This document shows, piece by piece, positions 1 through 9,242 of a stretch of DNA of 64,000 nt; position 1 is the first letter of the stretch; each line of letters begins with the position of its first letter. A program made the position numbers and the translations under genes. The notes under the pieces were generated by a model. That model was not told where the DNA came from and searched no databases. It was given only the letters and a program-made list of their open reading frames with translations. Source of the DNA: Gymnopus androsaceus JB14 (lineage: Eukaryota; Basidiomycota; Agaricomycetes; Agaricales; Omphalotaceae); the NCBI GenBank assembly GCA_009733575.1, contig ML769437.1:223626-287625 (forward strand), in the 5' to 3' direction.

Positions 1-838
1 GTTGTATACACGCTCGTAGATGAGGCAGATGAGGCAGACGCAGCGGCTGTGGCAGTACTTGGGATCGCAGTGTCGAGCGAAGAGCCAGGGGCGGAACTAC
101 AGTAGCGCTTGTGTACACGCTCGCAGATGAGGCAGCTGAGACAGCGGCGGTGGCAGTACTGGGGATCGCAGTGTTGAGCGAAGAGCCAGCTGGCGGAGCT
201 GCAATAGTGTTTGCGACGCAAAGTACCTAGATGAGCAGATAAAAGATTCCATTAATAAGATAATTAAAACAGGATGCAAATCGATACTCACCTCTCCAAC
301 ATAAATGTTCGAACAGGCCGAGTTAATCTGAGGGTTGTTTCCGTACAGCAGAGTCGAGTTGATACTATGAAATGAAAGAACAGCGTCAGAAATATTTTTT
401 TGAAGAAGCAAATAATCCTGACCCATTTGCAGTGGTAATCGAATCACAAGTATCATTTGCTACAACTACATAGGTGGTATTGCAATCCTGGCTCGCATAG
501 CCGAGACAGATGGTGGTTCCGGGCTCAAGGTTGGAGCATTCACTGTTGATGATTCCAGCATTAACAGTGGCCAACTGGTAGCTACGAAAGAGGGGACATT
601 GTCAGGATTTTTTTTTGAGGAAGCACTGGCAGAAGAATCCTCACGTAGATACCGACTCTGCAGCTGAAATGCCATCGCAAGTTATATTTTCAGGGATAGT
701 ATAGCTTCTTGTGCACTGAGCAACAGCCGCTGCATCCAAAAAAAAATGATCAGATACACATTTCTGATTCTAACTACTCGACTCACATTGCACGAAAAAA
801 GGGAGCACAAAGGCAGCGATTGCAACGTTAGCGAACAT
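1..838 (-). CDS. Secreted LysM-domain protein (effector-like), 3' end beyond window
   Basis: Five exons read on the minus strand: 838-787, about 733-662, 581-423, 364-292 and 226 to beyond base 1. Exon 1 gives a start methionine and a hydrophobic signal peptide (MFANVAIAAFVLPFFVQ). Two LysM modules follow. The first runs from YTIPENITCDGIS to EPGTTICLG. The second starts at CNTTYVVVANDTCDSI and ends at ACSNIYVGEVLCV, with cysteine pairs and the NSxCSN / GxxxCL(V) pattern of fungal LysM proteins. Family knowledge: such secreted proteins bind chitin oligomers and often protect hyphae or hide chitin from hosts. After the modules comes a Ser/Ala/Thr-rich tail made of a repeat of about 101 bp. Introns are 50-80 bp with good GT/AG ends. 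The second repeat copy is one base shorter, so the tail changes reading frame there, and the true C-terminus is not visible. Confidence 0.85.
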
Positions 839-1521
839 GACTTGAGGTAGATTCGGGTGTTGGTGAGGGTGTGATGAGTGCGGGTAACGAATGTGGAGGT
901 CTAAAGAGAGACTAAGAGGCACAGAAAGAGTGCGCCAAGTTGGTTGGGTTCAAGGTCAGATTCCGGTTCGAAGTTTCATCATTCGACAAATAAGGCAATT
1001 TCGTAAAGCTGCCCTGGTTGCTCAGACTCCTGTCTGAGCGTAAATCAGTCCCGACTTTTAATTAAGAACGTCATACCCGGTCTTGACCTGGAAACAGACT
1101 ACAGACGAAAAAACAAAATCAACGCCATTTCATGTCGGGCCCGCCCTAACTCGTTCGTTAAGTACTTAGTATCTATGTCTTACGCCGGATGGTCCAAGTA
1201 ATGCCGCATAGATGATGGCTAGGGGCTAAGGACAAGCTCCAAGCACCGACGTGCTTAGCGTATCGATACAGTAAACTATACCGAAAAATCGAAATCACCG
1301 ACGTGAGCAGATTTAATAAAAGCATTCTACGGCTACGTTATTTAGTTGCTGATTACAGCGGGAGGAAAGTATGTAGGAGCAGTACACGACTCAGAATGGG
1401 AAATAAAAGGAATTCATGAGCAAGAAAAAAAAGGGAGAACGGCCACGAGAAGCTGACTTTTGAATATTTACTGGATAATTCACTCGGACTGTTCCGCCAC
1501 GTAGTACGGTGGAAGTGGATC
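839..1521. other. Intergenic, upstream of LysM gene
   Basis: No convincing coding sequence was seen on either strand. It should contain the promoter of the LysM gene and the 3' region of the F-box gene; no clear TATA box or other site could be assigned. Confidence 0.5.
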
Positions 1522-2575
1522 CTATAGAACAATTTGGTTGAATTGGAGCTGCAATATTAATGAATCATCGAGGCTTACTTCGAGAAAAAAATGTTCTTCC
1601 TCCTCGTCCAGAACAGCAATTTTGTCAAGAAGACGAGCGCAAATATCTAATCCAGCCTGACTCTTTCGAAAAGCCACCTCTAAAGCAAACTTTTCTAGTT
1701 TGATGACTCCTTTGGCGTTATATCTCGAGTTCCGTCAAGATCGAAAATAGACGATTGTAGCGCGATGGGCAAGCCAGTGACTCTTCTGCACGATAGACTT
1801 TTAGTTCTGAGCATAAATTCAACGACCCATAAGGCTCCTCGCCGGAAGTCCATTGACGCAATTCTTCGTCTGATATCCATCGGTCAATGTAATTTTCCCA
1901 TTTTTGAGCGCCATCAACAAGGGAAGTGAATGTACGCCATCTGGGATGATTCTCCAGCAGTAGGTTATACACAGAATGAATCAAGAAATCGTCACGAGGA
2001 TCGTCTGCTTTATTTCCATGGGCAATAATAAACTCGAGAGGCATAGAGGCTGATCGGGATATGCAGTGGTGTAGGAGATAGAGCCGCTTGGGATATTTGA
2101 GGATTGTAGGCATTGAGATGAAGATAGAGGACCAACAAGAAGGACGAGCATGGATCAAGTTACGCCACAATGTACAAACTTGCGCCAAGCAGAAAGATGG
2201 GCTTGGGAGTCTGCTGTGGTATTCAATAAGCAATGCGGACGGAAGGAGCTCCAGTTCTCGCTGCGCATCGCCCAGATATACCGCAAATGTTTCATAAAGA
2301 ATTTCGGGCGGAAGCTTCCAGATGGGTGATGCGAGGGCTCGAGCATTAGACATAGCTCGAATAGTCTCCTCACGCAACCTCTTCAGCCGCTGAATCTCTT
2401 CGGCACAGCCTGCAAGGACGGTTTCCGCATTGCGAAGGAACAATTGGATCTCGTTGAACTCCATTGAAGAGGTAGGAACGTCCCTGGTTCGAAGTCGATT
2501 CATAGTAGCAGACTGATTAAATGACTGGACGATGGACAAGAAGTCCTCTCCGACTTTTTTACAGCTGCATGTCAT
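1522..2575 (-). CDS. F-box protein, with an apparent one-base frameshift
   Basis: A 285-codon frame starts at 2575. It has an N-terminal coiled-coil-like stretch (LRNAETVLAGCAEEIQRLKR), then the F-box segment PIWKLPPEILYETF and the typical basidiomycete continuation LAQVCTLWRNLIHARPSCWS. F-box proteins recruit substrates to SCF ubiquitin ligases; the variable C-terminal half would be the substrate side. The frame stops at TAA 1720-1718. Immediately after, shifted by one base, a second open frame of about 64 codons continues to a TAG at 1522 with similar acidic/hydrophobic composition (KLEKFALEVAFRKS, LLDKIAVLDEEEEHFF). I read this as one gene broken by a one-base indel, real or an assembly error. 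No intron signals fit this junction. At about 350 residues it is on the short side for these proteins. Confidence 0.7.
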
Positions 2576-2631
2576 GATAATCGCGTTATCGGTCTCTGGA
2601 AGGCTATCGTAGATTCAACGTCTTGAATATA

Positions 2632-2935
2632 AGCGCGATGGACAAACCTTGGACGTTTTCTGTTAATTCAAGAGTTATTCAACTACCCGCGCGTTGAATG
2701 GAGCTCGTTTCTATTGGAAGCAGGGAAGATTTGTTTGTGGTGTGGCTGAAAAGTTGTCGAACTGTGAGGTTCAACACGTTGAGACAAAGTGCGATGAGCG
2801 AACCTTGGACGCGTTTTGTATTATTCAAGGAATAGTGAGTGGCCAGCGTTGAATCGAGCGCGTTTAAGAGTTGGATTCGAAGCAAAAATTGCTTGTGGTC
2901 GTTGGGTGTTAAGAGGCGGAGTTTCAAAGTTTCGA
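2632..2935. repeat. Diverged tandem repeat, about 156 bp unit, two copies
   Basis: The block GCGATGGACAAACCTTGGAC at 2635 recurs as GCGATGAGCGAACCTTGGAC at 2791. The following features (TTATTCAA, GCGTTGAATSGAGCKCGTTT, TGCTTGTGGT) repeat in the same order. A partial third copy may lie upstream around 2605. It lies between two minus-strand genes; no coding role was seen. Confidence 0.6.
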
Positions 2936-3069
2936 TTCACGTCACCATGTCAAAGCGTCCAACTTAAGCCTTGAAGGCAGTGAGTATTCAATATAGTAAG
3001 AGGTTCGAAAATATCGATAAATCTAGATGTATATTCGCAGTCTCAGTGAATGAGGGGAAATAAAAAGGC

Positions 3070-4358
3070 TCATTTAAACCCATCCGCCATCTCCTCTGAC
3101 TCGAACAGCATTTCACCCATCCACACACTATGGTCGACACATTCTTCGTTCGCAGGATCCTCAGCGATAATGATATCTTCGATGTCCGCATCTGCATATC
3201 AAAGCATCCATGGGTCAATCAGGAACAGAAAATAAGGACACCAAACGTACCTTTTTCAACAGGCATTATTACAACCCAAAGTAGCCTATCTGCCGCCCAA
3301 GTCTCCAAAAGGGCTCCTTCATCCCCATTGGGCAATTCCAATCGAAGCTGTCTGCCTTGTCCACCAGTCTGCGCCCGACGTCTTTCCGCCCGTGCTATCG
3401 TTCTCGCACCTCTCCCAACAGAATGATCGATAAAATTATTACCATTGGACACACCAGCCTCCTCAAATCTAGCCATTGCTCTCCTTCGTTCCCCATCCTT
3501 TTTTTCTTCTCGCATTGCTCCACTAAGACTGACGCCGCAACGTGACGTGATCTGCGTTATACTCTGAGTCGTCTGAGGTGGGAAACCACCAGCCGACAGA
3601 GTCGGCAACGCTCGTCCTTCTATCAATGCCAACCTCCGCTGGCCTAGCGGTTGATATAAAGCCTCCTCCTTAGTACTTTCCAATTTCTTCGCTTCACGCG
3701 CCTTGATAGCTTGCCTCACAAGATATGTGATGGGCATATGCTGGGCAACGGTGAGGGCTCCACGACCGACTTTCTTTATTGCATCGTCCGATGGCTCTCG
3801 CGAAGATTTAGAGAGGAGGATGAGCATAGCGGATGTGGTGCAAATGCGGGCTACGAGTCCACGAGGTTTAAACACGTTTATATTCGCAGCCTTGAGGTAT
3901 AGGTCGGAAAGTGATTTTAACAGAGTGCGGTTGTTGGCTTGTGGATCGATTTGCATTGAATTACCTGGTAAGTTTTGCCCAGCGATACGGACTATGAAAT
4001 GAGATATCACTACTGTCTTGGCAGATGATGATAGAGAATAATCACATACACGAAACCGACCACTGGACCAGACGCGCCAACAATACGCAACGGAGGACTC
4101 GCCGCCATAGCTAGATTGAGACCATCAACAAAATTAAGCATAATTTGTTGGGTAAGCCCAAGGTCTACCAAGGCTGGGCTGTGTCCTCTAGCAAAAGAGG
4201 CCTCTTCCACGATCGTCGAAGCTGATTTGCGGAATAGCCAGAGGTAGAGGAATTTCTTGGACGCGTCCTGAAAGGCCATTAGAAGAGGATGGAAGGTAAG
4301 TTTGGATCAGGATATCCGCGTCGTGCTGAATGGTTTGGGAGGATGCTGGGGCAGACAT
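3070..4358 (-). CDS. Conserved fungal protein of unknown function, apparent frameshifts
   Basis: The start is chosen at 4358 (MSAPASSQTIQHDADILIQ). Exon 1 runs to 4050. An intron (4049-3992) joins to a block beginning PYRWAK, and a last exon 3191-3070 ends the protein with an acidic tail (DADIEDIIIAEDPANEE...ADGFK). Recognisable conserved-looking blocks are SPALVDLGLTQQIMLNFVDG, LNLAMAASPPLRIVGASG, a hydrophobic GPVVGFV, and KSLSDLYLKAANINVFKPRG followed by RICTTSAMLILLSK. I do not know a named domain for these. Two one-base frame changes are needed to join the blocks: near 4205 (between DDRGR and SFARGHS) and near 3966 (between PYRWAKLT and MQIDPQ). Either the gene is decaying or the sequence has indels. 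It lies downstream of, and in the same direction as, the EI24-like gene. Confidence 0.6.
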
Positions 4359-4782
4359 GGGTAGTACTGATAGCTGTAACACGACAAGCTCGAATCTATA
4401 GTTAAACGTTGTCGACTCCACCGACGGGAGTACGGGAGTACGGTAGTAATTTGACGCATCCGTCGCAACATTGAACAGTGACGTCGCTTGGACGTCGCTC
4501 TTTATTATAATACAACAAGACTAGTGCAAATCAGCTAAATCTCCTGCTCCAAAGCACAGGTTATACTAGCGTCTCAATCTCCAAAGAAAGACCAGTGCAA
4601 ATCGGCTACATACGGAAAATCTCCTACTCCAAGTACATACATATTCACGTCTCAATCTCAACTAGTGAAATTGAAGACCAGTCCAACAACAGGCCGGGAA
4701 CTAGATCGAGAGCAAGAGCAGCGGCACCAAAATACCAGTACAAATCGGCTACACGGAACTATCTCCTGCCCCAAGTACATAC
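4359..4782. other. Intergenic with direct repeats
   Basis: Several imperfect direct repeats occur here (GACCAGTGCAAATCGGCTACA-like segments near 4590 and 4730; CTCAATCTCAACT near 4650 and 4790). No gene seen. It contains the promoter of the 4358 gene. Confidence 0.45.
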
Positions 4783-5769
4783 TCACGCCTCAATCTCAAC
4801 TGCAACCTCAGAGTCACCATGACCAACATGATCACGGCTTGGCGAATTTTTCTTTTCAAGATCACTTGCCCACAAAGCCGCACCGACGGTTGAAGTGAGA
4901 TTGAAGACCAGTCCAACAACGGGAACTAGATTGAGGGCAAGAGCAGCGGCACCAAATCTGTTGGAGATCAGCGAGGAAAACAAGTAACGGTATGCGAGAT
5001 GCTCACGCAGTATATGCACCTCTCCTTTCTTCCACGAACGCCTCTCTTTCTTGAGCGTTCATTCCTTTCAACTGAAAGTATCGCGCATGATATCTGGGTC
5101 CAGCTTTCAGACCTGCATTCTGCATAAGCATCACTATCTAAGAAGGAAAGGCGGCGCACATACCATTATAGAAAAGGAAGATTATTGAGCCAACAATAGG
5201 CAACGAGTTCAAAGGTAGAGATACCACATATCGTACGAGTCCGTCTTTGCTGAAGCGACTGAGTGGTTTTGAGATAGACTGTCCGATAGTTTTCATTCCT
5301 GAGCGACCGCTCTTTATGCTTCTATTTGAGGCAACGAGTGCCTCATGGCCTTGTTGCAGCAGGACAGCATCGACTGAGGAACGTAAGTTAAGGAAGCAGA
5401 TGTAGATTTTCATTAGGAGAACGCACATATCTTGTCTTGCGCATCCTCCAGTATGAACATCTTTGTCGCCATTACTATCAACACATATGATTCTCCCAAC
5501 ACCAATAAAGCTGCCGATGCGAAAGCTAAAGGACCAGAGAATATCGCGCAAAAGGCAACTTGAGGAAGGTAAGTGAATACAAACATCCCTCCTGTTATTC
5601 CACCAGAAATGAGGAGACATTTCGTCAATACAGGCTGCACTGAGCGATAGAGCGCTGGATGCGAAACCAAGTGCAGTATGCCGTGCACTGGATAAATATA
5701 CGATCCACTAACTAACCCGGCTTTGAGAATGGTTATCGAAGAAGTTACCAATGTTTGCAGCGTGTCCAT
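4783..5769 (-). CDS. EI24/LDS (RRT8-like) polytopic membrane protein
   Basis: Four exons with clean splice sites and one uninterrupted frame: 5769-5427, 5373-5164, 5112-5007 and 4957-4783. The translation begins MDTLQTLVTSSITILKAGLV. It contains several hydrophobic segments: LKAGLVSGSYIYPVHGIL, CLLISGGITGGMFVFTYLP, VAFCAIFSGPLAFASAALLV, LPLNSLPIVGSIIFLFYNG, and ALALNLVPVVGLVFNLTSTV. The central LKAGPRYHARYFQLKGM and a final VGAALWASDLEK are typical of fungal EI24-domain / outer-spore-wall LDS-RRT8 proteins. In yeast, relatives sit on lipid droplets and the spore membrane and help build the spore wall; the role here is inferred only. About 278 residues, a normal length. The tail SRDHVGHGDSEVAVEIEA is hydrophilic and variable. 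Confidence 0.8.
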
Positions 5770-5817
5770 GGTGGTTCGGGTTCAAGACGCGTCTCATAAG
5801 TGACGTCAAGAAACGCG

Positions 5818-5849
5818 CCTAACAAGCGCCTCGGCCCGGGCTTGTTAGG
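5818..5849. repeat. Short perfect inverted repeat in GC-rich upstream region
   Basis: CCTAACAAGC at 5818-5827 is followed after 12 bp by its perfect complement GCTTGTTAGG at 5840-5849. The neighbouring 5870-5985 bp are rich in CCTCGCGAGG / CTCACGAGG motifs. It lies upstream of the EI24-like gene. Confidence 0.55.
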
Positions 5850-6269
5850 TGGAAAGAGGCGTCCCAGTGCATCGTAAGGTCCATGAGCCTCGCGAGGAGG
5901 CTGAACCTCGTGCCACCTCGCACGCGAGAAACGCCTCGCGCCGGTCGCGAGGCTCAAGAAACTCACGAGGCTGTAAAAGGCAGCGCAAAGATCAATAGAC
6001 CTTGCGAGGCATCCAGAGGAACCCAAGAATATAGATGGCCTTCAGGATCGCAGTACCGTTCTCAGTTCACACTAGTATTCAGAGATGCGATGAATTCCAT
6101 GATGTTGAATACATACAATTGAATGCTATAGCAAAACACGAAACGAAATAATGATAGCGATGCGGAAGTGAAAGCGAGCATGTAGAATAACAACAGCAAA
6201 TCATGAGAAATAGCAGACCAGATTGTATGCGAAAGCACAGAAGAGAGTAGCATGAGCAGTAAAGAAGTA

Positions 6270-7984
6270 TCAGTGGTCCGGAGTTGAAGTTCCAGTCTTT
6301 GCATTCTCGTTCCGAGCCTTACGAGCCACGCGAGCAAGTGATGCAGAGGAAGGTTCAGGAGGATCTTCGTCTTCATCTTCATCTTCAGCGTCCTTGCTTG
6401 GTTCCGGAGTGTTCGTACCATTACATCCATTTTTGTGCCCAAAGACCTGTCTGAGAATAGTGGAACAAGTTAGTGATCAAGTAAAAGAATCAAGGGACAT
6501 ACTCGTCCCACCATTCAAGAAGGTCAACTACGTTCTTGTCATCTGGGTAATCTTCTAAGAAGTCGACGATTTCGGTGTAAAAGTCTGCATAGTTGAAATG
6601 CCCATCGAGAGCATCCCATTTCTCTGCAACGGAAATACCGAAACGAGCCTGAAAGGCTATCAGTACAACAAAGTTTGCGAGACTGAAAGCACTTACTTGC
6701 ACGGCTGCATAGGCAATATTCCTCCCAATAACCTTCCTCATGCCGTTGCGATCAGCAACCGAGTTCTTGCGGAACTTGCCAGTGAGAGCGGAACTCTTGC
6801 CAAAGAAAATTGCAAAGAATACCTAGAACAGTAGAGATGGTGGGCAAAGTCAGTACCAAAAAAATAATATCATTCAGAAAACCTGGACAACATGTTAGCA
6901 CATGAAAGCAAGAGTAATGACATACATGGAGGAGGAGATTGCCGGTGAACAGCCCTTGCTCGACATCATCTGGATCTGCCTTGGCGGGATTATACAAGAA
7001 CGCAGGCCAGTCAGTTGCCTCGATGCGAACTTCACCGTTTTCAAGCTTCGGAAACCTAGAATGAGACACTTGAGTATATATGCATGGAAACACGAGCAAA
7101 AATGGACATACTTTTCATCATACATACAATCAACATAACGCTGAGGAAGTATGAGGCGTCGAGTAGCTGGATGGTTGATACCTCGAAGAGATTTTAGCGT
7201 TTTCGCAAGATAAGGGTGGTCATCGTCGAAATTGATCCAGTCAATGATCTCATTGCGGATGTGACCAGTATAATATTGTCGCGCAGACATGACACTCTTA
7301 TTGACCTAAAAGAGATGTTGGGAAGCAGACAAGTTGAATTTTGAAGTAAACACATACCTTTTCGAGAGCCTCGGCATATTTAATTTGACCTTTCCCTGTA
7401 TTGACCTTTTTCAAGAACGTTTCAAGTGATGGTGATAGTTTTACGAGTGCGTTCCAGGTATTGAGATACGGAAGGTCGTCATCTTCAGGCCTGTGAAGGA
7501 TTAGAGGCAGTTGAAACGATAAAAAGATCCAACAAACTCGTAATCATCGTTAAGAGATTCAAGCATAACGAATTCGATAGCATGGATACCGAGAAACGCG
7601 TCGATCGAGCAGACGGCCCAACGACCAAGTTTGTCCATAGGATCGAGGCGACGTTTACTGAACACAATTTGAATCAGTTGTCAAAGAGAAATAATCGGTA
7701 TAAATCACATACGGAATGCGTATAACCTTTATACGCGACTTTTCTTTTCGAGACTTTTTCTTTCCCTTCGTTGGTTTTGGAGCAGTTTCTTGTGTATGAG
7801 TGGCGTTGTCGTTGTCGGAGGAGGAGTCGGAAGAGTCAGAAGAAGAGTCAGGAGAAGAATCGGACGATGAGTCGGAGGAAGAGCTTGAAGAAGAAGAGTC
7901 AGAATCATCGTGCTTCTTGGACTTTCGAGGCTTTTTCGAGGGGTTTTTATGAGCATGAGAGCGAGATGCAGGCCGTTTGGTCAT
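6270..7984 (-). CDS. DUF6698-domain protein
   Basis: Eight exons in one unbroken frame: 7984-7713, 7657-7538, 7490-7358, 7305-7112, 7055-6926, 6822-6697, 6648-6503 and 6450-6270. The N-terminus is basic (MTKRPASRSHAHKNPSKKPR) and leads into a long Ser/Asp tract (about residues 26-58) and another Lys-rich patch, suggesting nuclear localisation. The middle and C-terminal parts match what I recall of the basidiomycete DUF6698 family: RGINHPATRRLILP, DWPAFLYNPAKADPDD, FTGNLLLHVFFAIFFGKSSA, IGRNIAYAAVQARFGIS, and FYTEIVDFLEDYPDDKNV...LLEWWDE. The tail is acidic. Function unknown; the family is expanded in Agaricomycetes and often found in repeat-rich regions. Introns are 47-104 bp with GTATGT-type donors. 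It is intact, unlike several neighbours. Confidence 0.8.
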
Positions 7985-8046
7985 GGTGATGGTGGTGGTT
8001 AGACAGAAAGAAGTGATCGCGAAATTCGCGTTTATATCTGGGTCAC

Positions 8047-8379
8047 ATGGGTCGTGAATTCTTGCAAAGTCCCATCGAGCAGTTCCTACCTTCCACACTC
8101 GTTTATTCTTTGAAAGTTACTTGCAGATCTTGTGGAGATCAGTTTGATAGCGGCCGGGGACTTTCCAATCATCAAAGACAGTGCAAGGGAGCCAAGCATC
8201 TGAAGCTAGAGCTCTCGAAGAGTAGGACTTCTGCTGCGCAAGCTCTTCAGAGGGCGAACAAGCAACTTCGACATCTTATTTTTGGCCACAAAATAAATGG
8301 TATTCTTGGTCTCATCGCGGAGCCTCGTGTTGAATATGGCTGCTCGCGCTGCATCGTAGGGAGCTTTGGAGCCTCGTGA
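8047..8379 (+). pseudogene. C2H2 zinc-finger fragment, probable transposase N-terminus
   Basis: One frame reads VTCRSCGDQFDSGRGLSNHQ followed by RQCKGAKH, a C-x2-C...H-x3-C finger with the GLxxHQ core. It is followed by a helical basic region (LELSKSRTSAAQALQRANKQ). Such fingers sit at the N-terminus of Plavaka-type transposase genes and some orphan genes in Agaricomycetes. The reading frame then runs into an inverted repeat and stops at 8379; nothing resembling the rest of a transposase follows. Probably a relic, or the first exon of a lost gene. The start codon is uncertain. Confidence 0.45.
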
Positions 8380-8411
8380 GTCGATACAATGTGCCTGAAA
8401 ACTCACGAGGC
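8371..8411. repeat. Inverted repeat GCCTCGTGAGT / ACTCACGAGGC
   Basis: Arms at 8371-8381 and 8401-8411 are perfect complements over 11 bp with a 19 bp spacer. The same ACTCACGAGGC word also occurs near 5965, so this looks like a dispersed hairpin motif. It lies between the zinc-finger relic and the 3' end of IES6. Confidence 0.6.
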
Positions 8412-8542
8412 GGCACACGGTTCGGTCCTTTTTGCTGATGTCAAGTCCGCTCATTTTCCAAGTTACTAGCAGCGTAGCATACTTAGAATCATTGCAAAAG
8501 TTACAGTATTGATACAATCCGACGTAAATCCCTCTATAACGC

Positions 8543-9242
8543 TTATTTGACAATAGAATTTACCCCACGAGCTTAAAAGAAGAGCAATTAAACAGCATTC
8601 ATTCCACACACAACAACTGGGCACACCTGAGAGATAGTCCTTTGCTGTGCTGGGACTCTGGAAGAAAAATCAGAACAAGAGAACCCAGTGCGGAAACAAG
8701 ACCTACCATTCCCTTGATGAGCGCGTAAACATCCTTGTCATGATACCGGAGCCCAGTGGTTGGATCAGTATAGGGTGCTTCCAAACCTGTGATATCGCAG
8801 TAATGTTTCTGAGGAAGAAGGGAAGGTGGTGCTTCAATGGAAAGGTCTACCAACAGTAATCAGAAGTCGACAAGAAAAACAGAGGGTTATAACACACAAG
8901 TCGGGATTTCATCCTCAGCCGCCTTTCCGTCCACATCCATAACACCCTTTTCCACCATTTCCACTCGTCGTCTCTCACGTTCGGTTCGTTCACGTTCGCG
9001 CTCTTGCCCTAGAACGTTCTTCAGGTTCTTTGCGCGACGATTGACATTTTTGGTATATAGCGGGTTTTTGAAAGGTCTAGGGAAGTGCAGATACGATAGC
9101 TGCTCAGCCAAGCTCTGTTCAAGCCAAATTGTAGACGTTTCGAAGCTGAATGATTGAACGAATTCCTACAGGAGTCTGAGGGGTGGATATACCATCTGTC
9201 GCGGTGGCTTTCCTCTTGAGATTTTTGGCGGATGCTCGTCAT
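8543..9242 (-). CDS. IES6: INO80 chromatin-remodelling complex subunit Ies6 (YL1 C-terminal domain)
   Basis: Exons: first exon ending at 9170, then 9114-8898, about 8846-8707, 8657-8627 and a short last exon 8571-8543. The protein contains HFPRPFKNPLYTKNVNRRAK, a strongly charged ERERERTERERRR helix, MDVDGK, and then the YL1_C domain LLPQKHYCDITGLEAPYTDP...TGLRYHDKDVYALIKG. It ends STAKDYLSARGVNSIVK, as in other basidiomycete Ies6 proteins. Ies6 partners with Arp5 in the nucleus and couples ATPase activity to nucleosome sliding. The last exon of only 29 bp is easy to miss. The extreme 5' end is unresolved. The coding frame NLKRKATATDG...STPQTP is well supported by comparison with a duplicated copy near 13.2 kb, but the in-frame ATG at 9242 needs a one-base shift to reach it. 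Confidence 0.88.
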
